Assembly (NCBI GenBank): GCA_934488615.1
Contig: CAKSSJ010000003.1
Location: forward strand, 1-64,000
Length of the DNA: 64,000 bases
Direction: 5' to 3'
From: an uncultured Eubacteriales bacterium
Lineage (GTDB): Bacteria > Bacillota > Clostridia > Oscillospirales > Acutalibacteraceae
Shown: piece by piece, positions 53,594 to 62,490 of the stretch
Layout of the letters: each line of letters starts with the position of its first letter
How positions within the stretch are numbered: the first letter of the stretch is position 1
Position numbers and translations under genes: made by a program
Notes under the pieces: model-generated
Told to the model about the DNA's origin: nothing
The model's input: only the letters and a program-made list of their open reading frames with translations
Databases searched by the model: none

Positions 53594-54937
53594 ATGCAAA
53601 TAAAGTGTCCCGAAAAAATTCTGAAAGCCATTGCCCTGCTTGAGAGCAACGGCTATTCCGCCTATGCCGTCGGCGGCTGCGTCCGCGATTCGATCATGGG
53701 CAGAGTACCGAACGACTGGGACATGACGACCTCGGCAACGCCCGCCGAAACAAGAGAGGTTTTCAAGGGCTTCCGCACCGTTGCAACCGGAATTAAGCAC
53801 GGCACGGTTACTGTCATTATCGGCTCCGAGCCGATTGAGATAACGACAATGAGAGTTGACGGAGAATATTCCGACAGCCGCCACCCCGAAAGCGTTTCTT
53901 TCACCAAAAGGATTGAAGATGACCTTTCGCGCCGCGATTTTACCGTAAACGCGATAGCATATAACCCGAAAACGGGTATTGTTGACCCGTTCGGCGGACA
54001 GAAAGATATAGAAAACAAAATCATTCGCTGTGTCGGCGAGCCCGACACGCGCTTCAACGAGGACGCGCTGAGAATTCTCCGCGCGATAAGATTCTCCTCG
54101 GTTCTCGGCTTTGATATTGAAAAAAAAACGTCGCAAAGCATAATAAGCAACCGTTCACTGCTTCAGAATATTTCAAAGGAGCGTATCCGAGTTGAGCTGA
54201 TAAAAATGCTCTGCGGAAAAAATATCGAAAAAATACTGACGGAATACAAAAGCGTGATTTTTGAAATCATTCCCGAGCTTGCCGCCGAGGACGGATTCCA
54301 ACAGCACACGCCGTATCACATTTATGACGTCTGGAGGCACACGACAAGGGTTGTGGCAAGCATTGAGCCCGAGCCCAATTTCAGGGTTGCCGCACTGCTC
54401 CACGATATTGAAAAGCCGTCAATGTTCAGGCTTGATTCGCACGGAACAGGTCATTTCAAGGGACACCCTCAAAAGGGCGCGGAAACGGCTGAGAAAATTC
54501 TGCGCAGGCTTCGTTTTTCGAATGCCGAGATCAGCCGCATAACGACAATTATCCGCCTGCACGACGAGCGCCCCGACGGCAACCGATTCCATTTGGCAAA
54601 GCTTTGCTCGCAATACGGCATTGACAGCGTTGACGACACATTGAAGCTGATAATCGCCGACGCGCACGGCAAAAATCCCGCATTTTTTGACAAAGAGGTT
54701 GACGCGGTTCATATCGCGCAGGAGCAGATCGAAATTATGAGAGAAAGCCACGCCTGTCTGAAAACCTCGGAGCTTGACATAAACGGCAACGACATTATGA
54801 CGCTCGGAATTGACAGGACAAGGATAAGAGCTACGCTTGAATTTCTGCTCGATGAGGTTATCAACGAACGTATCGAAAATGAAAATGCCGCCCTTTCTCA
54901 GGCGGCGGTGGAGTTTGATGAACGTAATTCGGTTTGA
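53594..54937 (+). CDS. cca: CCA tRNA nucleotidyltransferase with HD domain
   Basis: This is a protein of about 447 residues. The N-terminal nucleotidyltransferase domain has GGCVRDSIMGR and the metal-binding DWDM; the neck region contains RRDFTVNAIAY and RFNEDALRILRAIRF. A C-terminal HD phosphohydrolase domain follows (HTPYHIYDVWRHT, LLHDIEKP). It adds or repairs the 3' CCA end of tRNAs. ATG 53594 is chosen because AGAGGTG lies six bases before it; a GTG at 53585 overlaps that site. It is followed by repeat copy D. Confidence 0.95.
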   Translation: MQIKCPEKILKAIALLESNGYSAYAVGGCVRDSIMGRVPNDWDMTTSATPAETREVFKGFRTVATGIKHGTVTVIIGSEPIEITTMRVDGEYSDSRHPESVSFTKRIEDDLSRRDFTVNAIAYNPKTGIVDPFGGQKDIENKIIRCVGEPDTRFNEDALRILRAIRFSSVLGFDIEKKTSQSIISNRSLLQNISKERIRVELIKMLCGKNIEKILTEYKSVIFEIIPELAAEDGFQQHTPYHIYDVWRHTTRVVASIEPEPNFRVAALLHDIEKPSMFRLDSHGTGHFKGHPQKGAETAEKILRRLRFSNAEISRITTIIRLHDERPDGNRFHLAKLCSQYGIDSVDDTLKLIIADAHGKNPAFFDKEVDAVHIAQEQIEIMRESHACLKTSELDINGNDIMTLGIDRTRIRATLEFLLDEVINERIENENAALSQAAVEFDERNSV

Positions 54938-54969
54938 TGGAGCTGAGAAGTTTCTGCTGAAATTATATC

Positions 54970-55411
54970 AGCCTTCCCCTTGAGGGGAAGCCTTGGTTAA
55001 TGCCTGCTATTTTTACCTGTTTCAGCCTCCCCTTGAATGATTCAAGGGGAGGTGTCGCCTGAGCGACGGAGGGGATAAAGATTAAAGTCTGATAAAACCA
55101 CACTCCCTCAGTCAGCTACGCTGACAACGTCTCGCTGCGGCGGTTTGCGCCGAAGTCAGAGGGGTTAAATTCTAATAAAACTTCCAGTCTTTTAGTAGGG
55201 GCGACCATTGCACGTCCGCTTATATTTTAAACAGACTTTGTCGGACGTGCAATGCACGCCCCTACTAAATCAAATTAAATATTATTAAACTTTTTAATGC
55301 TTTGCATCGCAAAGCCACCGCTTCTTTTCACTCTTCATTCTTATCTATTCTCTTGAACCAAACCCCTCAGTCACGGACAAGCCGTGACCTCCCCTACAGG
55401 GGCGCCGAGAG
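54970..55411. repeat. Dispersed composite intergenic repeat, copy D (rearranged)
   Basis: This is a gene-free stretch. It begins with CTTCCCCTTGAGGGGAAG and GGGGAGGTGTCGCC modules, then a truncated module with hairpin GTCAGC-TAC-GCTGAC ending at CTCGCTGCGG. This joins abruptly to GTTTGCGCCGAAGTC, which belongs to another module. The 75-nt inverted-repeat element (55193-55267), a GCTTTGCATCGCAAAGC hairpin and the GTCACGG...CCGTGAC module (about 55363-55411) follow. Confidence 0.82.
55193..55267. repeat. 75-nt inverted-repeat element, copy 2
   Basis: Same length and termini as 4824-4898. Internal arms TGCACGTCCG and CGGACGTGCA pair perfectly here. Confidence 0.85.
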
Positions 55412-55470
55412 GTTCCTACTGACTTTACAAGAATATACTGCAAAGCTCCGCACTGTATACAACATCATAA

Positions 55471-55504
55471 AAAAACTAACTGCCGCGACATAAGCCACGG
55501 CAGT
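55471..55504 (-). terminator. Terminator of glyA
   Basis: On the minus strand the stem ACTGCCG / CGGCAGT (with one further mismatch and pair inside) is followed by TAGTTTTTTT, a few bases after the glyA stop. Confidence 0.85.
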
Positions 55505-55512
55505 ATTTTTAT

Positions 55513-56754
55513 TTATTCGCTGTAAAGCGGAAATTTTTCACAAAGCGACTGAACCTCGGCGAGGACTCTGTCCCTATTTCCGTCAAAGTCATTGATTATA
55601 TCGCTTATCCAGCCTGCGATAAGCTCCATTTCAGGCTTCTTGAAGCCCCTCGTCGTAACGGCAGGCGTTCCGATTCTCAGTCCGCTTGTAATGAACGGGC
55701 TTTGCGGATCGTTCGGTACCGTATTCTTGTTCGCGGTGATGCGAACCTCGTCGAGCCTATGCTCAAGCTCCTTGCCCGTGATGCCCTTACTGCGAAGGTC
55801 GAGCAGCATAAGATGGTTGTCCGTTCCGCCCGAAACAATGTCGATTTCGCGCTTCATGAGTGCGTCGGCAAGCGTTGCTGCATTCTTAACGACCTGCTTC
55901 TGATAATCCTTAAATTCGTCTGTCAAAGCTTCGCCGAGAGCAACAGCCTTTGCGGCGATAATGTGCATGAGCGGTCCGCCCTGCGTTCCCGGGAAAACAG
56001 CCTTATCGATCTGCTTTGCAAACTCCTCTTTACAAAGAATCATGCCACCCCTCGGTCCTCTAAGGGTCTTATGGGTGGTGGTCGTTACAACATCGGCATA
56101 CGGCACGGGTGACGGATGAACTCCTGCGGCGACAAGGCCTGCAATATGAGCCATATCCACCATGAGATATGCGCCGACCTTGTCCGCAATTTCGCGGCAA
56201 CGCGGGAAGTCGATGATCCTCGAATAAGCGCTCGCACCGACAACGATAAGCTTCGGCTTGCACTCCAGAGCGATACGCTCCATCTCGTCATAGTCGATCC
56301 TTGCGGTCACATCGTCAACACCGTAAGGCACAACATTGAAATACTTGCCCGAAATATTTACGGGTGAGCCATGCGAGAGGTGTCCTCCCTGTTGAAGATT
56401 CATTCCCATGACCGTATCGCCGGGGTTAAGAAGCGCAAAGAAAACAGCTAAATTTGCGTTTGCTCCGCTGTGCGGCTGAACATTGACATGCTCCGCACCG
56501 AAAAGCTCCTTAGCTCTGTTGCGCGCGATATCTTCAACAACGTCAACGCACTGACAGCCGCCGTAATATCTCTTAGTCGGATAGCCCTCGGCGTATTTGT
56601 TCGTCAGCACGCTTCCTGCGGCAAGCAAGACTGCCTTTGAGACAATATTCTCGGACGCAATAAGCTCAATATTGCGCTGCTGTCTTTCAAGCTCGCTTTC
56701 GCAAGCGGAATATACTTCATTATCATAAGCGGAAAGCTCATCAAAGAATTTCAT
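55513..56754 (-). CDS. glyA: Serine hydroxymethyltransferase
   Basis: This is a 413-residue PLP enzyme that interconverts serine and glycine with tetrahydrofolate. The full set of family motifs is present: IELIASENIVS, KYAEGYPTKRYYGGC, QPHSGANANLAVFFALL, VDMAHIAGLVAAG and the PLP-binding lysine in VTTTTHKTLRGPRGG. CGGAGG precedes the ATG. It is 22 bases downstream of the polysaccharide deacetylase gene and likely co-transcribed from its promoter. Ends at a terminator. Confidence 0.98.
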   Translation of the reverse strand: MKFFDELSAYDNEVYSACESELERQQRNIELIASENIVSKAVLLAAGSVLTNKYAEGYPTKRYYGGCQCVDVVEDIARNRAKELFGAEHVNVQPHSGANANLAVFFALLNPGDTVMGMNLQQGGHLSHGSPVNISGKYFNVVPYGVDDVTARIDYDEMERIALECKPKLIVVGASAYSRIIDFPRCREIADKVGAYLMVDMAHIAGLVAAGVHPSPVPYADVVTTTTHKTLRGPRGGMILCKEEFAKQIDKAVFPGTQGGPLMHIIAAKAVALGEALTDEFKDYQKQVVKNAATLADALMKREIDIVSGGTDNHLMLLDLRSKGITGKELEHRLDEVRITANKNTVPNDPQSPFITSGLRIGTPAVTTRGFKKPEMELIAGWISDIINDFDGNRDRVLAEVQSLCEKFPLYSE

Positions 56755-56776
56755 ATATCATCCTCCGTTTTATCTG

Positions 56777-57631
56777 TTATTCGCAGTCATCGGCAGAAGT
56801 CTGCGGCGTCGCGCTGAAATATTTTTCGCCCGCTTCGACATCAACTCCCCTTATTTCCATAAGCTCGGAAAAGGTTACGAATTTATAGCCCTGCGCCTTC
56901 AGCTCGGGGACAAGCCTTGCGAATGCCTCCGCGGTCGCGGGATAAAGGTCGTGCATAAGAACTATGCTTCCGTCAAAAACATTGTCCATAACGGTCTGAT
57001 AGTCCCTGTCGGCATTTCTGTAATCCCAGTCGCGCGAATCAACGCTCCACATGACCATCGGCATACCGACATTCGCTTTGACCGTATCGTTTGCGGCGCC
57101 CTCGGGCGGTCTTATTATACTAACCTTTTTATGCGAATATTTTGAAATTGCCGCGCAGGATTTTGAAATCTCCTCTTGCATCTCGGGAACGGAAAGACTG
57201 TTGAGATTAACATGAGAATACGTATGAGTGCCTATCTCACAGCCCATTTTTGAGGCTCTTATAATTTCATCGGAATATGTATCCGCTCTGTCGCCGACAA
57301 CAAAGAAAGTCGCCCTGCCGTTATATTTTTCCAAGGTATCGAGAATTTTATTCGTGACCGGAGCATAAGGACCGTCATCGAAGGTAAAGCACACAAGCTT
57401 ATCCGTTGCTTTCGGAAGCTTCCATTCACCCTTTTCCTCCGGCTCGGTTGTTTTCTCGGTTGTTTTTAAATCATTGTTATCTGTTTGTTTGTCTGATGTC
57501 GTTTCGCTCGTTTTGTTCTGTGCATCATGTCTTTCCTGCATCATTTTTCCGCTGAAGCCGTAGACCGAAACAACAAGGATAACGACAAACGCGACCAAAA
57601 ATACTGCTTTCCCTATAAAATCCCTTTTCAT
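56777..57631 (-). CDS. Polysaccharide deacetylase (NodB family), membrane-anchored
   Basis: This is a protein of about 284 residues with an N-terminal membrane helix (FIGKAVFLVAFVVILVVSVYG), a charged Thr/Glu-rich linker, and a NodB domain: CFTFDDGPYAPVT with the catalytic aspartates, THTYSHVNL with metal-binding histidines, and a C-terminal VLMHD motif. It removes acetyl groups from peptidoglycan or another surface glycan. ATG 57631 is chosen because the apparent TTG start at 57715 is the -35 of a promoter. The ribosome site (GGAG) is rather far, at 14 bases. Confidence 0.88.
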   Translation of the reverse strand: MKRDFIGKAVFLVAFVVILVVSVYGFSGKMMQERHDAQNKTSETTSDKQTDNNDLKTTEKTTEPEEKGEWKLPKATDKLVCFTFDDGPYAPVTNKILDTLEKYNGRATFFVVGDRADTYSDEIIRASKMGCEIGTHTYSHVNLNSLSVPEMQEEISKSCAAISKYSHKKVSIIRPPEGAANDTVKANVGMPMVMWSVDSRDWDYRNADRDYQTVMDNVFDGSIVLMHDLYPATAEAFARLVPELKAQGYKFVTFSELMEIRGVDVEAGEKYFSATPQTSADDCE

Positions 57632-57686
57632 TGTAAAAAACACATCTCCGTGACTGATTTCGGCATAATTCTGCCGCTTGAAAAAG

Positions 57687-57715
57687 ATTATATCATCAAC
57701 AGCTTTTTTATTCAA
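57687..57715 (-). promoter_or_regulatory. Promoter of the deacetylase-glyA operon
   Basis: On the minus strand TTGAAT and TATAAT are separated by 17 bases, about 55 bases before the ATG at 57631. Confidence 0.8.
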
Positions 57716-57803
57716 TCACTTTTTTGAAAATTGACACAAATATTACAATTCCGTCCTATGCAAATATTATATGAAATATCTTGAAAAAAAGTCAAAAAAA
57801 CTC

Positions 57804-57832
57804 TTGACATTTTCCGCTCTATGCTATATAAT
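57804..57832 (+). promoter_or_regulatory. Consensus promoter of the tRNA-Met/tRNA-Glu operon
   Basis: TTGACA, 17 bases, TATAAT: a perfect sigma-A consensus, about 40 bases before tRNA-Met. Confidence 0.93.
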
Positions 57833-57871
57833 TAGCAAGTCGCTTGTGAATAATAAAAGCGACGCACATAT

Positions 57872-57948
57872 GGCGGCATAGCTCAGCTGGCTAGAGTACT
57901 CGGTTCATACCCGATTGGTCGTAGGTTCGAATCCCACTGCCGCTACCA
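57872..57948 (+). tRNA. tRNA-Met (anticodon CAT, elongator type)
   Basis: Acceptor GGCGGCA / TGCCGCT (G-U closing pair), anticodon loop TTCATAC, T-arm GTAGGTTCGAATCCCAC and encoded CCA. It lacks initiator-specific features. A CAT anticodon that is modified to read Ile cannot be excluded from sequence alone. Confidence 0.9.
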
Positions 57949-57951
57949 TAT

Positions 57952-58026
57952 GGCCCGGTGGTCAAGAGGTTAAGACACCGCCCTTTCACGGCGGTAACAC
58001 GAGTTCAATTCTCGTCCGGGTCACCA
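57952..58026 (+). tRNA. tRNA-Glu (anticodon TTC)
   Basis: Acceptor GGCCCGG / CCGGGTC, anticodon stem CCGCC / GGCGG with loop CTTTCAC, encoded CCA. Three bases downstream of tRNA-Met, in the same transcript. Confidence 0.95.
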
Positions 58027-58055
58027 AGTCGGGAGATTTCCCGACTTATTTTTTT
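58026..58055 (+). terminator. Terminator of the tRNA operon
   Basis: Stem AAGTCGGG / CCCGACTT with loop AGATTT, followed by ATTTTTTT, starting at the tRNA-Glu CCA end. Confidence 0.92.
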
Positions 58056-58185
58056 GCAATATATTTTGATCAAGGTCTTATTTTCAGCGGCAGCCGTATC
58101 AATGGCTGTCGCATTTATATTTTTATGTTGAAAATGTTTCCGATATGTTGTAAAATGAGCTTATCAAACCAAATGAGGTGAAAAA

Positions 58186-59538
58186 ATGTCAATTAAGCCT
58201 AATTATGAAAAAATAGACGGCTGCGAATTCTATCCTGCCGATATTATGGCTGAATATAAGCAGAGCATTGACGAGGGTCTTGATATTGAAAAATACAAGG
58301 CGCTTTTTGAAGCGGTTTCAAAGCTTCCGCACGATGAGATAGCCAACGACCTTGGCGAAACGATTTTTAAAATTGTTTCGAACGCTCCGCTTAGAGCAGA
58401 TTATGAATTCAACGAGCCTTCGGACCTTGAGAGCATCAAGGCGCTCAGAAAGCCCTATCCTATCAGCGGTACGATCGACCGTGATACACTCAAGGACAAG
58501 GTTCACGGCGCATGGCTCGGCAGGATCTGCGGCTGTATGCTCGGCAAGACCGTTGAAGGTATACGCTCGGACGAATTCATTCCTTTTCTTAAAGAAACGG
58601 ATAACTATCCACTTACGCGTTATATCTACCGCTCCGACCTCATGGCAGACATTGAGCATAAATACAAGTTCGGCTTTACGGGTAACATGAGCTATGTCGG
58701 AGATATCGAGGGCATGCCCGCCGACGATGACACCAACTACATGGTTCTCGATCAGATCATTCGCGAAAAATACGGCAAGGATTTTACGCCGTATGATATT
58801 TCAATCGCATGGATGGATTATCAGCCGAAATTTGCTTACTGCACAGCCGAAAGAGTTGCATTTTGTAACTTTGTAAAGGGCTTTACTCCGCCCGAATCTG
58901 CAATGTACAAGAATCCTTACCGTGAATGGATAGGTGCTCAGATCAGAGGCGACTATTGGGGCTACATCAATCCGAACGACCCTGAGCTTGCCGCCGAGAT
59001 GGCATGGAGAGACGCTTCGATCTCACACGTCAAGAACGGCATCTACGGCGAAATGTTTGTTGCGGCAATGCTTGCAAATGCCGCGGTTACAAGCAACCTC
59101 GAGGACATCATTCTTTCTGGTCTTGCTCAGATCCCGTCAAGCTCACGTCTTTACAAGAGCGTCATGGATATCATGGATAAGTTTAAGAGCGGCGTTCCCG
59201 AAGAGGAAACCTTTGCATACATTCACTCCTGCTACGATGAGCACACAGGCTACGGCTGGTGCCACACGATTTCAAACGCAATGATCGTTGTTGCATCGCT
59301 CCTTTACGGCGGCGGAGACTATGCAAAGTCGATTTGCCGAGCAGTCCAGACCTGCTTTGATACCGACTGCAACGGCGCAACCGTCGGCTCGATCCTCGGC
59401 ATGGCAAACGGCGTTGACTCTATCCCCGAATACTGGACGAAGCCGATAAACAATATCCTGCACACCTCAATTTTCGGCGTCGGAACAGTCAAAATAACCG
59501 ACATGGTTGACAAGACTATGTCGCATATTGAGCTTTAA
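58186..59538 (+). CDS. ADP-ribosylglycohydrolase (DraG) family protein
   Basis: This is a 450-residue protein. The core matches the DraG family: KVHGAWLGRICGCMLGKTVEG, the metal-binding PADDDTNYMVLD and the C-terminal CFDTDCNGATVGSILGMANG with its second acidic cluster. These enzymes remove ADP-ribose from proteins or small molecules with two bound divalent metal ions. The first 100 residues are a helical extension. GAGGTG precedes the ATG. It is monocistronic; the substrate is unknown. Confidence 0.9.
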   Translation: MSIKPNYEKIDGCEFYPADIMAEYKQSIDEGLDIEKYKALFEAVSKLPHDEIANDLGETIFKIVSNAPLRADYEFNEPSDLESIKALRKPYPISGTIDRDTLKDKVHGAWLGRICGCMLGKTVEGIRSDEFIPFLKETDNYPLTRYIYRSDLMADIEHKYKFGFTGNMSYVGDIEGMPADDDTNYMVLDQIIREKYGKDFTPYDISIAWMDYQPKFAYCTAERVAFCNFVKGFTPPESAMYKNPYREWIGAQIRGDYWGYINPNDPELAAEMAWRDASISHVKNGIYGEMFVAAMLANAAVTSNLEDIILSGLAQIPSSSRLYKSVMDIMDKFKSGVPEEETFAYIHSCYDEHTGYGWCHTISNAMIVVASLLYGGGDYAKSICRAVQTCFDTDCNGATVGSILGMANGVDSIPEYWTKPINNILHTSIFGVGTVKITDMVDKTMSHIEL

Positions 59539-59549
59539 TAAAAAATAAA

Positions 59550-59640
59550 ACCGGGGCTGTCGCATTTAGATGCAGAAAGCGTTTTCTTTGCCCCGAAGCT
59601 GTACTTATGTACCGCGAGTGGGCAAAAAAACGCTTAAAAG
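59550..59640. repeat. Stacked inverted repeats after the DraG-family gene
   Basis: The 239 bases between 59538 and 59777 hold no gene. CGGGGC / GCCCCG overlaps a 16-bp imperfect pair AAGCGTTTTCTTTGCCC (59577-59593) and GGGCAAAAAAACGCTT (59621-59636), whose loop contains a small GTAC-TTAT-GTAC hairpin. GCATTTAGATGCAGAAAGC here nearly matches the loop region of the terminator at 19992-20010. Confidence 0.6.
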
Positions 59641-59664
59641 AGCAAACATTTATACAATAAAAAC

Positions 59665-59730
59665 AAGGCTATAATCCATACTCGGTCAGTTCATTTGATT
59701 GACCTTCTATGAATTATAGCCTTTTCTATT
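59665..59730. terminator. Long bidirectional terminator hairpin
   Basis: An 11-bp stem AAGGCTATAAT / ATTATAGCCTT plus inner CATA / TATG and GGTCA / TGACC pairs form a hairpin of about 60 nt. T-rich tails occur on both strands. It terminates the minus-strand ispH-rpsA gene. Confidence 0.82.
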
Positions 59731-59776
59731 TTATTTTTGCTCTTTGGTCTGCGCTAAAAGCGGCAGTCCCATAAAT

Positions 59777-61801
59777 TTATTCCTCAACAGGAGCTTCTTC
59801 TGCTGCTTCCTCTGCGGGAGCTTCCTCAGCTGCATCCTCAGCAGCCTCGTCAGCCTTCGGAAGAAGGGCACGGATCGAAAGGCTTACGCGGCTCTTGTCG
59901 AAGTCGATAGCAGTGATCTTGCACTTAACCTTCTCGCCAACCTTGAGAACATCGGAGGGCTTGCCGATTCTCTGATCTGCGATCTGAGAAATGTGGATAA
60001 GTCCGTCAATGCCCGGAATAACGGTTGCGAATGCACCGAATGTCGTAAGACCGACGATCTCGGAATCAATAACCGTATCAACGGGATAGTCACGGCGAAG
60101 GATCTCCCAAGGATTGTCCTCAGCCTTCTTGTAGCCGAGAGAAATCTTCTTGTTCTCCTTGTCAAGGCTCTTGATATAAACCTCGATCTCCTGACCTACG
60201 GAAAGAACCTCTGACGGATGCTTGATTCTCTTCCAAGACATCTCGGAGATATGTACCATTCCGTCTACACCGCCGATATCAACGAATGCGCCGTAGTTTG
60301 TGAGAGACTTAACCACACCGTGGTAAACCTGTCCCTCTTCTGCCTGTGCCCAGAAAGCGTCCTCAGCGGCCTTGCGAGCCTCTCTGATAACAGCCTTGAT
60401 CGAACCGATAGCCTTCTTGCGGCCGCGCTCTGACTTAACCTCGATGATCTTGAGGTCAACCTTAGTCTTGAGAAGATCGTCAAGAGAATCTCCTCTTGAA
60501 GCTGTTGCAAGAGATGCGGGAACGAATACTCTTACGCCGTTTACGATTACGATAACGCCGCCCTTGACAACGTCTGTAACTGTACCTGAAACGACCTCAT
60601 CGTTCTCCTTGGCAGCTTCGATCTTGTCCCAAGCGCCCTGAGCGTCGTATCTCTTCTTGGAAAGCATAACTGTGCCTTCCTGGTCGTTTGTTTTCATTAT
60701 GATGAGCTTGATCTCGTCGCCGATCTTCAGTTCCTTCATCGGATCTGCTGTCGGGTCTGCGCTGTACTCATCGGCAGGAACATAGCCTGTCTGCTTTCTG
60801 CCGATATCGACCTGGATCTCACTCGGTGAAATACCTGTGACTACACCGACAACCTTCTGCTCGGTGCTCATATTGTTAAGAGACTCTTCGAGCGCCTCCA
60901 TAAAATCAAGATCTTCAGCGGAAGTTTTTGCCACCTCCTCTGCATTTTCAATCGGGTTTGTGTTTACATTTTCTGACATTGTTGAAAGTACCTCCTTTAT
61001 GATTGCCGCGGGAGTTGAGGCTCCTGCGGTGACACCCACCTTTCGACATCCTGCAAAACTGATATTTTTCAGCTCGTCCGCTGTTTCGATAAGATAGGTC
61101 GGACAACAGTTTTCACACACAGCCTTCAACTTCACTGTATTGGAACTTTGCCGTCCTCCTACTATGATCATTGCGTCACATTCCTCAGCCAAATTGATGG
61201 CTTCGTCCTGCCGCTCATTAGTAGCATTACATATTGTATCAAATATTAAAGCTTTTGTATAGTCTTTTTTTAATTTTTTTAAACATTTTTTCCATTCTAC
61301 CGTATTAAAAGTGGTCTGGGCGACAGCTATTATTCTTTTTTCGCAGTTTATCTCCGCTTTTTCAAGCTCCTCGAGGTTTTTGAACACGATGACCTCGCCC
61401 TTGCAGTAGCTTTTGATGCCCTGAACCTCGGGGTGGTTCGCGTCGCCTGCGATGAGAACGATCGAATTTTCGTCCGAATTGTCCGTCACGATTTTATGTA
61501 TTTTCTTAACGAACGGACACGCGGCATCCCAATACTCATATCCCCTCGCCTTTAATTCGTCAATGACCTGCTTCTCGACGCCGTGGGTTCTGAGAACAAG
61601 CTTTGTGTTTTCGGGAATCTCGTCGATCGAATTCGCTATCACAACGCCCTTGCTTCTGAGGTCGCCGATAACCTGCGGATTATGTATTATCGGCCCGAGA
61701 GTGCATACCCTTTCGCCGCTTTTCACCATCTGATAGAGACGGTCAACGGCACGGTTCACACCGAAGCAGAAGCCTGCGGTTTTTGCTAACTTAATCTGCA
61801 T
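59777..61801 (-). CDS. ispH-rpsA: Fusion of IspH (HMBPP reductase) and ribosomal protein S1
   Basis: This is a 674-residue protein. Residues about 1-280 are 4-hydroxy-3-methylbut-2-enyl diphosphate reductase, the last step of the MEP isoprenoid pathway: AGFCFGVNRAVD, HNPQV, LRTHGV and AACPFVKKIH supply conserved cluster cysteines and residues. Residues about 310-650 contain four S1 RNA-binding domains (GYVPADEY, VRVFVPASLA, GAFVDIGGVDGMVHISEM, GLIHISQIAD). A Glu/Ala-rich tail follows. This fusion is known in clostridia. The ATG lies inside the 3' end of the plsC gene. Confidence 0.96.
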   Translation of the reverse strand: MQIKLAKTAGFCFGVNRAVDRLYQMVKSGERVCTLGPIIHNPQVIGDLRSKGVVIANSIDEIPENTKLVLRTHGVEKQVIDELKARGYEYWDAACPFVKKIHKIVTDNSDENSIVLIAGDANHPEVQGIKSYCKGEVIVFKNLEELEKAEINCEKRIIAVAQTTFNTVEWKKCLKKLKKDYTKALIFDTICNATNERQDEAINLAEECDAMIIVGGRQSSNTVKLKAVCENCCPTYLIETADELKNISFAGCRKVGVTAGASTPAAIIKEVLSTMSENVNTNPIENAEEVAKTSAEDLDFMEALEESLNNMSTEQKVVGVVTGISPSEIQVDIGRKQTGYVPADEYSADPTADPMKELKIGDEIKLIIMKTNDQEGTVMLSKKRYDAQGAWDKIEAAKENDEVVSGTVTDVVKGGVIVIVNGVRVFVPASLATASRGDSLDDLLKTKVDLKIIEVKSERGRKKAIGSIKAVIREARKAAEDAFWAQAEEGQVYHGVVKSLTNYGAFVDIGGVDGMVHISEMSWKRIKHPSEVLSVGQEIEVYIKSLDKENKKISLGYKKAEDNPWEILRRDYPVDTVIDSEIVGLTTFGAFATVIPGIDGLIHISQIADQRIGKPSDVLKVGEKVKCKITAIDFDKSRVSLSIRALLPKADEAAEDAAEEAPAEEAAEEAPVEE

Positions 61802-62435
61802 GGCCTAACCCCCAAAGCTCCTTTATTCTGTCCATTATGAGTGCCGAGCCGTAACGAAGATCCTTCATCTTGTCAACATCGTCGTGAAAATTGAGCTCCT
61901 CATATTTTATCGGCTTGCCGTAGCGGACGGTCAGCCTTGTTCCCTTTTTAGCCTCGTCGCTCGTATAAATCGAAACGGGAACAACGTCGCATTTGCACTT
62001 TTTCGCAACGTAGCAGACGCCGCCCTTGGCTTCATGCGGCTTGAAATCGTGCGAGCGTGTGCCCTCGGGGAAAATGCCGAGCGCTCCGCCGTCCTCAACG
62101 ACATTGATGGCATGATTCATCGCAGGGAAATCAAACTTGCTTCTGTCAACGGGAAAAGCATTGAGATTGGCAAGAAACCAGCCGACGATATTCTTTTCAA
62201 AAAGCTCCTCCTTGGCGATGAAATGGAACTTCACCTTACAGCCGACGCCTATAATGATCGGATCCATCGCCGTAATGTGGTTAGACGCAAGGATAATACC
62301 CCTGTCGGTCGGAACATTCTCCACACCGACATAGGTTATTTTGTATTTTGAGCTTACAACTATCCTTGCAAGAGGTCTTATTATCTTGTAAAGAAAGTGG
62401 CTCTTGTCCGAGTCATAGTTGTATTTGTATGCCAT
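61791..62435 (-). CDS. plsC: 1-acyl-sn-glycerol-3-phosphate acyltransferase
   Basis: This is a 214-residue phospholipid synthesis enzyme of normal PlsC length, with the catalytic SNHITAMDP (HX4D) and FPEGTRS motifs. It transfers an acyl group to lysophosphatidic acid. The 3' end overlaps the ispH-rpsA start by 11 bases, indicating translational coupling; cmk-plsC-ispH-rpsA is a typical clostridial order. Here a membrane protein gene and a repeat copy stand between cmk and plsC. Confidence 0.95.
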   Translation of the reverse strand: MAYKYNYDSDKSHFLYKIIRPLARIVVSSKYKITYVGVENVPTDRGIILASNHITAMDPIIIGVGCKVKFHFIAKEELFEKNIVGWFLANLNAFPVDRSKFDFPAMNHAINVVEDGGALGIFPEGTRSHDFKPHEAKGGVCYVAKKCKCDVVPVSIYTSDEAKKGTRLTVRYGKPIKYEELNFHDDVDKMKDLRYGSALIMDRIKELWGLGHAD

Positions 62436-62490
62436 AATGACCCTTCCTTTTTAAATAATGTTTGCGAAATTCAGCGAGCATAAATGCTCA

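Noticed and set aside
57632..57715. N-terminal extension of the polysaccharide deacetylase from a TTG start
   Set aside because: The TTG is part of a TTGAAT-17-TATAAT promoter and the added residues do not resemble the family.
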